DNA from: Ensifer sp. IC3342
Lineage (GTDB): Bacteria > Pseudomonadota > Alphaproteobacteria > Rhizobiales > Rhizobiaceae
Direction: 5' to 3'
Assembly (NCBI RefSeq): GCF_020193655.1
Contig: NZ_JADYVE010000005.1
Location: 372,001 to 436,000, forward strand
DNA length: 64,000 nucleotides
Of the stretch, positions 1-8,456 are shown in pieces. Within the stretch, counting starts at the first letter, position 1. Every line of letters begins with the position of its first letter. Below the pieces are notes generated by a model. It was not told where the DNA came from. It was given only the letters and a program-made list of their open reading frames with translations, and did no database searches. The position numbers were made by a program, and so were the translations under genes.

Positions 1-141
1 CTTCCGATCCTTGCGCGCGGTCAGGCCCGGCCGCTGATCGACTCCACCTATCCCTTTGACAAGGTCGCCGATGCCCATGCCCGCATGGATGGCGGCAGCC
101 ACACCGGCAAGATCGTTCTCGTTATGGATACGCAGGCATAG
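1..141 (+). CDS. C-terminal end of a medium-chain dehydrogenase (quinone oxidoreductase type), partial
   Basis: An open frame enters from the left edge and stops with TAG at 139-141, giving 46 residues. The end (PFDKVADAHARMDGGSHTGKIVLV) is the classic C-terminus of MDR-superfamily zinc-independent alcohol dehydrogenases and quinone oxidoreductases, where the helix with AHARM precedes a GKIVL strand. The catalytic and nucleotide-binding parts lie outside the window, so substrate and cofactor cannot be judged. It lies 34 bp upstream of the TPP enzyme on the same strand and is probably in the same transcript. Confidence 0.75.
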   Translation, partial: LPILARGQARPLIDSTYPFDKVADAHARMDGGSHTGKIVLVMDTQA

Positions 142-175
142 GCCTGCCCTCCGAAAGGCCAGGAAAGGAATGAGC

Positions 176-1921
176 ATGAACGTTATGAGCAGGTCACAGG
201 CGACATCGACCGCTGACAACATGACCGGCGCCCATCTGCTCGCCGCGGCCCTCCAGCGCCACGGCGTGAAGGAGATTTTCGGCCAGAGCATTCCCTCGGC
301 GCTGTTCCTGGCCGCGCCCGACTACGGCATCTGCCAGATCGGCTACCGCACCGAGAATGCCGGCGCCGCCATGGCGGATGCGTTCGCGCGAGTCTCCGGC
401 AAGGTCTCCGTCGTCACCGCTCAGAACGGTCCGGCGGCGACGCTCCTGGTGCCCGGCCTCGCCGAGGCGCTGAAGGCCTCGATCCCGATCGTCGCGATCG
501 TACAGGACGTTGCGCGCCGCTTTACAGACAAGAACGCCTTCCAGGAACTCGACCATTTCGCGCTGTTTTCGGGTGTCGCGAAATGGGTCCGCCGCGTGGC
601 CGATCCGGCCCGCATCGACGACTATGTCGACATGGCCTTCACCGCCGCCGCGACCGGCCGCGCGGGTCCCGCGATCCTGCTCGTCCCGCTCGACGTCCTG
701 GACGAGCGCCCGGACATCGACCCCGCACAACCGCGCCGCAGCGCGAGCCTTGGAACGTTCCCGCTCGACCGCACCGCCGCAGATCCGGCCCGGATCGCCG
801 AGGCCGCTCGTCTTATCGCAAAGGCCAAAGCCCCGATCGTCATCGCCGGCGGTGGCGTGCATGCCTCGCAGGCATCCGCGGAGCTCTCTGCATTGCAGGG
901 GCTCGGCCTGCCGGTTGCGACCACCGTCATGGGCAAGGGCTCGGTAGACGAGACCCACCCGCTCTCGCTCGGTGTCGTGGGCTATTTCATGGCCCCGCGC
1001 GGCCGCACCTCGCATCTGCGCAGTCTCGTGACCGAGGCCGACGTCGTACTTCTCATTGGTAACCGCACCAACCAGAACGGAACCGACAGTTGGTCGCTCT
1101 ACCCGAAGGGCGCGACCTATATCCATCTCGACGTGGACGGCGGCGAGATCGGCCGCAACTACGAGGCACTGCGCCTTGCGGGCGACGCCAAGCTCACGCT
1201 TGCCGCGCTGAAGGAAGCGCTGGAGAAGGAGGGCCTGTCGACGCTTTCCTCCCGCCGCAAGGCGCTCGCGGAGAAGATTGCCGGGGGCCTGGCCGCTCAT
1301 CGCGAAGACATGAAGATACGCGTCGACATGGACGCAGCGCCCCTGCGGCCGGAGCGCCTGATGGCGGACCTCGACAGCGTGCTGACGCCGGAAAGCATTG
1401 TCGTCGCCGATGCCAGCTATTCGTCGATCTGGATCGCCAACTTCCTGACCGCCCGCAAAGCCGGCCAGCGCTTCATCACGCCGCGCGGCATCGCCGGCCT
1501 TGGCTGGGGCCTTCCCTATGCGCTCGGCGCCAAGGCGGCACGTCCGGATGCGCCGGTTGTCTGCCTTACCGGTGATGGCGGCTTCGGCCATGTCTGGTCG
1601 GAGATGGAGACGGCGCGCCGCATGAAGCTGCCGGTCGTTGTCATCGTGCTCAACAACCAGATTCTCGGCTACCAGAAACATGCCGAGCTCAGCCTGTTCG
1701 GCAATTTCACAGATGTTTGCGACTTCGAGGCGGTCGACCATGCGGCCATCGCACGGGCCATCGGCTGCAACGGCGTTCGCGTCGAGCGGCCGGCAGACTT
1801 CCTGCCGGCACTGAAGGAGGCTCTCTCGCGCGACGAACTGACAGTCATCGACGTCATCACCGACGAGCGTGCGCATCCGCCGATCACCAGCTTTCAGGGG
1901 AAAGATGCCCTGAACTACTGA
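176..1921 (+). CDS. Thiamine-pyrophosphate-dependent enzyme, acetolactate-synthase-like
   Basis: This cytoplasmic TPP enzyme of about 581 residues belongs to the acetolactate synthase / benzoylformate decarboxylase / glyoxylate carboligase superfamily. It shows the three-domain order: N-terminal PYR domain with the catalytic Glu near residue 60 (YRTENAG), a central domain, and a C-terminal PP domain whose GDG (466-468) and Asn-Asn (493-494) form the metal-diphosphate motif. The ATG at 176 is chosen because AGGAAAGGA lies at 161-169; the frame is open further upstream and ATG 170 is an alternative. No regulatory subunit gene is adjacent, and the neighbours are catabolic, so a lyase or decarboxylase role in degradation is more likely than valine biosynthesis. 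The substrate is unknown. Confidence 0.85.
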   Translation: MNVMSRSQATSTADNMTGAHLLAAALQRHGVKEIFGQSIPSALFLAAPDYGICQIGYRTENAGAAMADAFARVSGKVSVVTAQNGPAATLLVPGLAEALKASIPIVAIVQDVARRFTDKNAFQELDHFALFSGVAKWVRRVADPARIDDYVDMAFTAAATGRAGPAILLVPLDVLDERPDIDPAQPRRSASLGTFPLDRTAADPARIAEAARLIAKAKAPIVIAGGGVHASQASAELSALQGLGLPVATTVMGKGSVDETHPLSLGVVGYFMAPRGRTSHLRSLVTEADVVLLIGNRTNQNGTDSWSLYPKGATYIHLDVDGGEIGRNYEALRLAGDAKLTLAALKEALEKEGLSTLSSRRKALAEKIAGGLAAHREDMKIRVDMDAAPLRPERLMADLDSVLTPESIVVADASYSSIWIANFLTARKAGQRFITPRGIAGLGWGLPYALGAKAARPDAPVVCLTGDGGFGHVWSEMETARRMKLPVVVIVLNNQILGYQKHAELSLFGNFTDVCDFEAVDHAAIARAIGCNGVRVERPADFLPALKEALSRDELTVIDVITDERAHPPITSFQGKDALNY

Positions 1922-1965
1922 GACCTTGAGACCATCGTAACCAACGGCACTTCCGGGAGGAGAAC

Positions 1966-3168
1966 ATGAATCTGTCGTATCTTCTGAAGACTACCGTCGC
2001 AGCCATCGTGCTGTCGGCAACCGCTGCGCATGCCGATGTGAAATTCGGTGCGCTTTATCCCTTCAGCGGCCAGCTTGCGCTTCTTGGGGAGGAGAGCGCA
2101 CGGGGCCTCGAAATAGCGGTCGACGAGATCAATGCTGCCGGCGGCATCCAGGGCGAGAAGGTCGTCCTCGTTCGCGGTGACGCGGTCGACAACAACCAGG
2201 CGATCGGCGAAGCCCGCCGCCTGATCTCGCTCGAGCAGGTGGCGGCGATCTTCGGCACCTATTCCTCGGCGCGTTCGATCGCGGCAAGCCAGGTTGCCGA
2301 GCTTTCCGACATTCCATATTTCGAACTCGGCGCGGTTGCCGACGAGGTGACGGGACGCGGCCTTAAGTATCTCTTCCGCACCAATCCTTACGCCGCGGAC
2401 ATGGGCAAGATGATCGTCGACATGGTCGCGGACAAGATCGCACCTGGCATCGGCAAGAAGCCGGAAGAGCTGAAGATCGGCATCATTTACGAGGACTCGA
2501 GCTACGGCACCTCCGTCTCGACGCATCAGGCCAACTACGCCAAGGAGAAGGGCCTGAACGTGGTCGTTTCCTCCGGCTATCCGGCGGCGACCGTCGACAT
2601 GTCCTCGCTGGTGCTGGAACTGAAGCAGGCCGGCGTCGACGTGGTGCTGCAGACTTCTTACCAGAACGACTCCGTCCTGTTCCTGCAGCAGGCCAACGAG
2701 GCCGGCTACAAGCCTGCGGCCGTCATCGGTGGTGGCGGCGGCTACTCCATGCAGCCGACGGCCGATGCAGTGGGCCATGACGTGATCGATGGCGTCCTCG
2801 ACGTGGATTTCACCCAATACCTTGTTAACACCAAGGCGACGCCTGGCCTCGAGGCCTTCATCGAGGCCTACAAGGCGAAGTACGGCAGTGCGCCGCGCTC
2901 CGGCCACTCGCTGAACAACTACGTCGGCGCCAAGGCCATTCTCAAAGCGATCGGCAAGACGGAGGGCTTCGAGCCCGACACCATCGTCGAGGCGGTCAAG
3001 GTCATGGACATTCCCGACGGTGCGACCGCCGCCGGATACGGCATCAAGTTCGGCGAGAACAACCAGAACGAACGCGCCGCTATGATGGGTATGCAGTGGC
3101 AGGGCGGCAAACTCGTCACGGTCTATCCCGACGCCGCGGCGACCGCGCCGATGCAATTCGCCGACTGA
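1966..3168 (+). CDS. ABC transporter substrate-binding protein, branched-chain amino acid (LivK) type
   Basis: This is a periplasmic binding protein of 400 residues in the Peripla_BP_6 (LivJ/LivK) family. A signal peptide occupies about residues 1-23, with probable cleavage after AHA, and the mature start (DVKFGALYPFSG) is the usual first strand of the family. The start at 1966 has a strong GGGAGGAG at 1955-1962. It is the first gene of a set that continues with permeases and ATPases, so it should determine specificity. Family members bind amino acids, amides, short-chain acids or aromatic acids. Given its neighbours (TPP enzyme, AroE-like and FAD oxidases), the ligand may well be a carboxylic acid rather than leucine. 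Confidence 0.92.
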   Translation: MNLSYLLKTTVAAIVLSATAAHADVKFGALYPFSGQLALLGEESARGLEIAVDEINAAGGIQGEKVVLVRGDAVDNNQAIGEARRLISLEQVAAIFGTYSSARSIAASQVAELSDIPYFELGAVADEVTGRGLKYLFRTNPYAADMGKMIVDMVADKIAPGIGKKPEELKIGIIYEDSSYGTSVSTHQANYAKEKGLNVVVSSGYPAATVDMSSLVLELKQAGVDVVLQTSYQNDSVLFLQQANEAGYKPAAVIGGGGGYSMQPTADAVGHDVIDGVLDVDFTQYLVNTKATPGLEAFIEAYKAKYGSAPRSGHSLNNYVGAKAILKAIGKTEGFEPDTIVEAVKVMDIPDGATAAGYGIKFGENNQNERAAMMGMQWQGGKLVTVYPDAAATAPMQFAD

Positions 3169-3183
3169 GGCGACCTCCCGAGC

Positions 3184-3213
3184 GGAAGGTGCAGCAGGTT
3201 GGCTGCTCCTTCC
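3184..3213 (+). promoter_or_regulatory. Intercistronic hairpin between binding-protein and permease genes
   Basis: GGAAGG (3184-3189) and GCAGC (3191-3195) pair with GCTGC (3202-3206) and CCTTCC (3208-3213) around a six-base loop. There is one T-T mismatch. No run of T follows, so it is not a canonical terminator. A hairpin here usually protects the upstream binding-protein message or partly attenuates the downstream permease genes, giving excess binding protein. That role is inferred from position. Confidence 0.6.
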
Positions 3214-3294
3214 CGCGGCTGTTCTCCTTGTTTCGCACGTTGCGGCCCGGTCGGTCTCGTCCCGCTCGCCGTGCCCAACAGACAGTGAGGCGTG

Positions 3295-4182
3295 ATGGAC
3301 ACGTTTTTGCAAGTGCTTGCCAGCGGTCTGATGCTCGGCGCCCTCTTCGCCATCGTCAGTATAGGCCTGACCCTGATCTTCGGGATCGTCAAGGTCGTAA
3401 ACTTCGCGCATGGCGAGTTCCTGATGATCGGGATGTACCTGGTCTATCTGATCACCGCCAAGCTGGGTCTCCATCCGCTCGTAACGGTCGTGGCGGTCGC
3501 CCCGCTCCTGTTCCTGGTGGGTGTCGCCACGCAGCGGTTGATCATCCAGCCGCTGATGAGTGCGCGCGACGACCATATCCAGATCTTCGCGACCGTCGGC
3601 CTTTCCACGGCGCTGATCAACCTGGCGCTTCTGATTTTCGGCGCCGATATCGCCAACACGCCTCCCGGCGGTCTGCGCATGCCGATCCAGATCGGGCCTG
3701 CCCGCGTCCTGCTCGGGCAGGTCATTATCCTGCTTGCCTCCGCAGCACTCGTGATCGGCCTGCAACTTTTCCTGCAGCGGACGCAGACGGGCCGCGCCAT
3801 TCGCGCCGTGGCGCAGAACCGCGCTGCGGCCCAGCTCATGGGCATCAACGTCAATCGCATCTACATGCTGGCGTTCGGCATCGGTGCGGCCTGTGTCGGA
3901 TTTGCAGCCGCCATGGTTGCGCCGCTCTATCCGACATCCCCGACGATCGGCACCTATTTCGTGCTGACCGCCTTCGTGGTGGTCGTCCTCGGCGGCCTCG
4001 GCTCGATCGGCGGCGCCTTTGCCGGTGCGATGATCATCGGCCTGATCGATAGCTTCGCCGGCTTCTACATCGGATCCGATCTGCGCGAGGTCGCCGTCTT
4101 CGGCGTATTCCTGCTGATCCTGATCCTCAAGCCATCGGGTCTCTTCAGCGAGCGCCTCAATCTCTCGCACGTGTCGCCATGA
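3295..4182 (+). CDS. ABC transporter inner-membrane permease, LivH type
   Basis: This hydrophobic protein of about 295 residues in the BPD_transp_2 family is one of the two membrane subunits of a branched-chain-amino-acid-type importer. It begins with the typical LivH pattern (FLQVLASGLMLGALFAIV) and carries the conserved segment VNFAHGEFLMIGMY and the late glycine-rich loop GGLGSIGGAFAGA that contacts the ATPase. ATG 3295 follows GTGAGG at 3285-3290; a GTG one codon upstream is an alternative. It ends with ATGA, overlapping the start of the fused LivM-LivG gene, which indicates translational coupling. Confidence 0.92.
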   Translation: MDTFLQVLASGLMLGALFAIVSIGLTLIFGIVKVVNFAHGEFLMIGMYLVYLITAKLGLHPLVTVVAVAPLLFLVGVATQRLIIQPLMSARDDHIQIFATVGLSTALINLALLIFGADIANTPPGGLRMPIQIGPARVLLGQVIILLASAALVIGLQLFLQRTQTGRAIRAVAQNRAAAQLMGINVNRIYMLAFGIGAACVGFAAAMVAPLYPTSPTIGTYFVLTAFVVVVLGGLGSIGGAFAGAMIIGLIDSFAGFYIGSDLREVAVFGVFLLILILKPSGLFSERLNLSHVSP

Positions 4183-5999
4183 GGAAAGCCATGACAGATA
4201 CCACGCTCGACAACACCATCCCGGCCCCGCGCACGAGTTCGTTCCCGCTGAAAAAGGCTGCTGCGCTGGGCGCGCTCCTGCTGGCGCTGCTGGCGGCCCC
4301 GATTGCCATCGGCGACCAGTTCGTCGCGCACATCTTCATCACCATCTTCATCTTCGCCGGTCTTTCGACCGCCTGGAACATCGTCGGCGGATATGCCGGA
4401 CAGCTCTCGCTCGGTCATGCCATCTTCTATGGCATCGGCGCCTATGCCGGGGTCATGCTGATGAACATCGGCATCTCGCCCTGGCTCGGCATGTTTGCCG
4501 GTGCGGCGGTGTCGGTCGTCGTCGCAGTTGCGATCAGTTATCCCTGCTTCCGCCTGCGCGGCCCGTTCTTCTCGCTGGCGACGATCGCTTTCCTCGAGGT
4601 CTTCCGCGTGCTCGCGCTGCACTTTCGCGAGCTCACCGGCGGCGCCACGGGTCTGATGATCCCGCTGAAATTCGGATGGGAGTGGATGGTCTTCCGCGAC
4701 CGCACGCCGGCGCTTCTCATCGCCTTCGGCATGCTGGTCTTGGCGCTCGCCGTCGCCTGGTGGATCCGTTCGCACCGCCTGGGTTTCTATCTGGTCGCCA
4801 CCCGCGAGCGCCAAAGCGCGGCCCAGGCCGCCGGCGTGAACACCGTCAAGGTGCGCCTGATCGCGGTCTCGGCATCGGCCGCGCTCACCGCCTTCATCGG
4901 CACGTTCCATGCCATGTATCTGACGTTCATCGAACCGGCGGCGATGTTCTCGCTGACCATGTCGATCCAGATCGCGATGTTCGCGCTCATCGGCGGTCTC
5001 GGTACAGTGGTCGGGCCGCTCGTCGGCGCCTTGTTCCTCGTGCCGCTGTCGGAACTCGCCCGCGGCTGGCTCGGCGCGCAGGCGCTCGGCCTGCACGGCT
5101 TCGTCTACGGCGTCGTGTTGGTCCTCGTCGTGCTCTTCATGCCGAACGGCGTGATAGGAATCCTCGGGCGCTACTTCGGCAGCGCCGTACCGGAACGCGG
5201 AACTCAGTCGGCTTCGGTTACCGCTGCCCCGCGCGCCGCCGAGCGTCCGCCGATCGGCAACGACATCCTGGTCGCGGAGCATCTGGACAAGCACTTCGCC
5301 GGACTGCACGTCACCAACGACGTCAGCTTCTCGCTGAAGGAAGGCGAGGTCCTCGGACTGATCGGCCCGAACGGCGCCGGCAAGACGACCGTCTTCAACA
5401 TGCTTTCCGGCTTCCTGAAGCCGGACAGCGGCTCGGTCAGGGTTCGGGCGGAGGACGGCTCCTGGCGGGCGCCGCTGACGCCGGGTGATTTCGCTGCGAT
5501 CGGCGTCGGCCGGACTTTCCAGGTCGTCCAGCCCTTCGCGGCGATGACGGTCGAGGAAAACATCATGGTCGGCGCCTTCCATCGGCACAGCGACGTCAAC
5601 GACGCCCGAGAAGCGGCGCGCGAGACGGCCTTCCGCATGGGGCTCGCTCCCTGGCTCCATGCCGAGGCGAAGGGGCTCACCATCGGCGGGCTGAAACGGT
5701 TGGAAGTCGCCCGCGTCATGGCCATGAAGCCGCGGATCCTGCTCCTCGACGAGGTCATGGCCGGCATCAACCAGACCGACGTCCGCCGCGCCATCGACCT
5801 CATGCTCTTCATTCGTGACAGCGGCGTCTCGATCATCGCCATCGAACACGTGATGCAGGCGGTGATGTCGCTGTCGGATCGTGTTGTGGTGCTGAACTCC
5901 GGCCAGATCATTGCCGAGGGCAAGCCACAGAATGTCGTGCGCGATCCGCAGGTGATCGAGGCCTATCTCGGAAAGGAATTCACCCATGCTCAGGCTTGA
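4179..5999 (+). CDS. Fused ABC permease and ATPase (LivM-LivG fusion)
   Basis: A single 606-residue chain joins two proteins that are normally separate. Residues about 40-335 are a LivM-type permease with many membrane segments and the motif GGLGTVVGPLVGA. Residues about 360-606 are a LivG-type ATPase with Walker A GPNGAGKT at 396-403, a signature variant with IGGLKR in place of LSGGQ, Walker B ILLLDEVMAG and the switch His in IEHVM. The start overlaps the LivH stop (ATGA), and ATG 4191 is an alternative. The linker is short and rich in Ala and Arg, and no frameshift is needed to read through, so this is a real fusion. It provides the second permease and one of the two ATPase sites. Confidence 0.93.
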   Translation: MRKAMTDTTLDNTIPAPRTSSFPLKKAAALGALLLALLAAPIAIGDQFVAHIFITIFIFAGLSTAWNIVGGYAGQLSLGHAIFYGIGAYAGVMLMNIGISPWLGMFAGAAVSVVVAVAISYPCFRLRGPFFSLATIAFLEVFRVLALHFRELTGGATGLMIPLKFGWEWMVFRDRTPALLIAFGMLVLALAVAWWIRSHRLGFYLVATRERQSAAQAAGVNTVKVRLIAVSASAALTAFIGTFHAMYLTFIEPAAMFSLTMSIQIAMFALIGGLGTVVGPLVGALFLVPLSELARGWLGAQALGLHGFVYGVVLVLVVLFMPNGVIGILGRYFGSAVPERGTQSASVTAAPRAAERPPIGNDILVAEHLDKHFAGLHVTNDVSFSLKEGEVLGLIGPNGAGKTTVFNMLSGFLKPDSGSVRVRAEDGSWRAPLTPGDFAAIGVGRTFQVVQPFAAMTVEENIMVGAFHRHSDVNDAREAARETAFRMGLAPWLHAEAKGLTIGGLKRLEVARVMAMKPRILLLDEVMAGINQTDVRRAIDLMLFIRDSGVSIIAIEHVMQAVMSLSDRVVVLNSGQIIAEGKPQNVVRDPQVIEAYLGKEFTHAQA

Positions 6000-6690
6000 A
6001 GGCATTCACGCCGGATATGGCGCGACAACCATCTTGCACAATGTCTCGCTCGACGTTCGGGCGGGTGAGGTCGTAACCATCGTCGGCGCCAATGGCGCCG
6101 GCAAGACGACGACGCTGCGTACCATCGCTGGCCTGATCAGGCCGACCGCTGGGCGCATGACCTTCGAAGGTCAGGATATCACCCGGCTTCCCGCGCATGA
6201 GGTCGTCGATCTCGGTATCACGCTCATCCCGGAAGGCAGGCAACTCTTTGCGGACATGACCGTGCATGAGAACCTGCTGATGGGCGCCTATCGCGGCGAA
6301 GCGCGCGCGAAGCAGAAGGATACGCTCGACAACGTGTTGTCGCTCTTTCCCCGCGTACGGGAGCGGCTGAACCAGAGCGCCGGTTCTCTTTCCGGCGGCG
6401 AACAGCAGATGGTGGCGATCGCAAGGGGCATGATGGCCCGCCCGAAACTGCTGATGTTCGATGAGCCGTCGTTGGGTCTCGCGCCGATCGTCGTGCAGCA
6501 GGTCTTCGACGTCATCGATGCGATCGTGAAGACGGGGGCCACGGTGCTGATCGTCGAGCAGAACGTCTTTCATACGCTCAGGGCCGCCGACCGCGGCTAT
6601 GTCCTCGAAAACGGCGAGATCGTGCTTTCCGACAGCGCCGACGCGCTGCTCACGAACGATCACGTCCGCCAAGCCTATTTGGGAATTTGA
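5986..6690 (+). CDS. ABC transporter ATP-binding protein, LivF type
   Basis: This 234-residue ATPase pairs with the ATPase half of the fused protein. Walker A GANGAGKTT, the signature LSGGEQQMVAIARG and Walker B LLMFDEPSLGLAP are all intact and have LivF character. The start lies inside the last codons of the fusion gene (14 bp overlap), so the two are translationally coupled. The gene completes the importer: binding protein, LivH, LivM-LivG and LivF. Transport directionality is import, by family rule. The C-terminus (VRQAYLGI) is the normal LivF ending. Confidence 0.93.
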   Translation: MLRLEGIHAGYGATTILHNVSLDVRAGEVVTIVGANGAGKTTTLRTIAGLIRPTAGRMTFEGQDITRLPAHEVVDLGITLIPEGRQLFADMTVHENLLMGAYRGEARAKQKDTLDNVLSLFPRVRERLNQSAGSLSGGEQQMVAIARGMMARPKLLMFDEPSLGLAPIVVQQVFDVIDAIVKTGATVLIVEQNVFHTLRAADRGYVLENGEIVLSDSADALLTNDHVRQAYLGI

Positions 6691-6692
6691 CG

Positions 6693-7502
6693 ATGCCTGC
6701 AAGAGAAGAAAATCCCCGCTCCATCGCCTACCGTCCGAGCCATGCCGGCCGGCGTGTGCTCGTCACCGGTGCTGGTCGCGGCATCGGCCGGGCGATTGCG
6801 CTCGGCTTTGCCGCCCGCGGCGCGACGGTCGGCGTCGCCGACATGAACGGGGACGACATCGCCGAGACTGTGGCGCTCATCAAGGCCGAAGGCCATGGCG
6901 AGGGCCTGCCATTGCTGCTCGACGTTTCCGACTACGGCGCCGTCGAGGGCGGCCTTGCCGATGCGGCAAGGACCATGGGCGATGCTTTCGACACCGTCGT
7001 CAACAATGCTGGCATTTCGCCGAAGCACGACGGGGTGGCGCATAAGGTCTGGGAGATGGATCCCACGGAATGGAACCGCGTGGTTGCCGTCAACCTCTCC
7101 GGTCCGTTCAATACGATCCGTGCGCTCACGCCATCGATGCGCAAGGCCGAGCGCGGCTGGATCGTCAACATGTCGTCGGTGGCGGGCAAGACCTATTCGC
7201 CGATCGTCGCCTGCCACTACGCGGCGACGAAGTCGGCGCTGATCGGCTTCACCAAACACCTTGCAGCCGAACTTGGCCCCTGTGGCATTCGCGTCAATGC
7301 GCTTGCGCCCGGCCGGATCGAGACGCCGATGGTGCGCGGCGTGGCGCGCGAGATCAACGACGAACAGGTGAAGTTGACGCCAATGGGCAGGCTCGGTCAG
7401 CCGGAGGAGGTGGCGGATACCGCCGCCTACCTGACCTCGGCGGAATCGAGCTTCGTCACCGGCCAGACGATCGACGTCGCCGGCGGCCTTTATATGACGT
7501 AA
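6693..7502 (+). CDS. Short-chain dehydrogenase/reductase (SDR)
   Basis: This classical SDR of 269 residues is probably NAD(P)-dependent and cytoplasmic. It shows the TGxxxGIG cofactor motif (VTGAGRGIGRAIA), the NNAG strand, the catalytic Ser in NMSSVAG and the YxxxK pair in HYAATKSALIGF. The C-terminal GQTIDVAGGLYM is typical of FabG-like sugar or hydroxyacid dehydrogenases. ATG 6693 is preferred because GGGAA stands at 6681-6685 and the start sits just after the LivF stop. Its place in a transport and oxidation operon suggests it oxidises an alcohol group of the imported compound or of a later intermediate. The exact substrate cannot be read. Confidence 0.88.
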   Translation: MPAREENPRSIAYRPSHAGRRVLVTGAGRGIGRAIALGFAARGATVGVADMNGDDIAETVALIKAEGHGEGLPLLLDVSDYGAVEGGLADAARTMGDAFDTVVNNAGISPKHDGVAHKVWEMDPTEWNRVVAVNLSGPFNTIRALTPSMRKAERGWIVNMSSVAGKTYSPIVACHYAATKSALIGFTKHLAAELGPCGIRVNALAPGRIETPMVRGVAREINDEQVKLTPMGRLGQPEEVADTAAYLTSAESSFVTGQTIDVAGGLYMT

Positions 7503-7640
7503 GGCTAGGCTCCGAGCCCACCCCAGCAGACGAGACCACAGAATGTCGTTCCCGAACGTAATCGCCGCACAACGGCGTTCGGCGTCCAATGCCGGGCGCC
7601 CGACGAATCCTTCCAACGCCCGAGCGACACGGAGCAGGCT

Positions 7641-8456
7641 ATGACGGATGCACCCGCCCACCGGATTACGGGCAAGACCCGCATCTACGGTATTCTTGCC
7701 GATCCGATTCACCACGTGAAGACGCCGGAGGTCATGGCCGAGGTCTTTGCCCGTCACGGCGTGGACGCGGCGCTGATCCCCTTCCACGTCAGGCTTGACG
7801 GGCTGGCGACGCTGGTGTGCGGCCTGAAGGCGATGGAGAATTTCGGCGGTTTCATTGCGACCGTGCCGCACAAACCGGCCATGCTCGGGCTCTGCGACGG
7901 GGCGACCGAAGAGGCCCGCAACATCGGCGCCGTCAATTGCGTCCGGCGCGAGGCGGACGGCCGCATGGTGGGAACGATGCTCGACGGCATCGGCTTCGTA
8001 GTGGCGCTTCGGACGGTAACCGGCTTCGAGCCGGCGGGCAAACGCGCCTATGTCGCCGGTGCCGGGGGTGCGGCCTGTGCGATCGCATTTGCCCTGGCCG
8101 ATGCCGGTGTCAGCCACCTCACCATCGCCAATCGCACCGTCGACAAGGCCGAGGCTCTTGTGGCGCGGCTGCGGCAGGGGCATCCCGGCCTCTCGCTCTC
8201 GACCGATGCCGCGTCGGTGGCCGACCACGATCTCGTCGTCAACGGAACCTCGCTCGGCATGAAGGAGACCGACGCGCCGCCTCTCGATTTCTCCAGGCTC
8301 TCTGCCGGTCAGGTCGTCGCCGACGCGATCATGGAGCCGGTGTTGACACCGCTTCTCAAGGCGGCGGAGGCGATCGGCTGCCGCATCCAGCGCGGCCTGC
8401 CGATGCTGCAATGCCAGATCGAACTAATGGCGAAGCACATGGGGGCGATCGCGTGA
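7641..8456 (+). CDS. Shikimate/quinate dehydrogenase-like protein (AroE family)
   Basis: This 271-residue AroE-family protein has the N-terminal substrate domain motif PIHHVKTP in place of PISHSLSP, the catalytic Lys in ATVPHK, the Asp in MLDGIGF, a Rossmann motif GAGGAACAIAF and the late NGTSLGM. The catalytic Lys-Asp pair is therefore kept, but the substrate-binding Ser motif is altered, as in the AroE-like paralogues found in catabolic clusters. It is unlikely to be the housekeeping shikimate enzyme. Its stop overlaps the start of the FAD oxidase gene (TGATG), so the two proteins are coupled. A role on quinate, a shikimate analogue or another cyclic hydroxyacid is inference. Confidence 0.85.
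   Translation: MTDAPAHRITGKTRIYGILADPIHHVKTPEVMAEVFARHGVDAALIPFHVRLDGLATLVCGLKAMENFGGFIATVPHKPAMLGLCDGATEEARNIGAVNCVRREADGRMVGTMLDGIGFVVALRTVTGFEPAGKRAYVAGAGGAACAIAFALADAGVSHLTIANRTVDKAEALVARLRQGHPGLSLSTDAASVADHDLVVNGTSLGMKETDAPPLDFSRLSAGQVVADAIMEPVLTPLLKAAEAIGCRIQRGLPMLQCQIELMAKHMGAIA

Noticed and set aside
1915..6005. Very long open frames on the minus strand across the importer operon
   Set aside because: They are antisense to clear liv-type genes, have Arg/His/Asp-heavy low-complexity products, no ribosome-binding sites and no family resemblance. High GC content keeps the complementary frame open.
7817..8455. An N-terminal extension of the FAD oxidase by about 210 codons
   Set aside because: The extension overlaps the AroE-like gene completely, is Arg-rich and unlike the family, and a coupled start is present at 8456.
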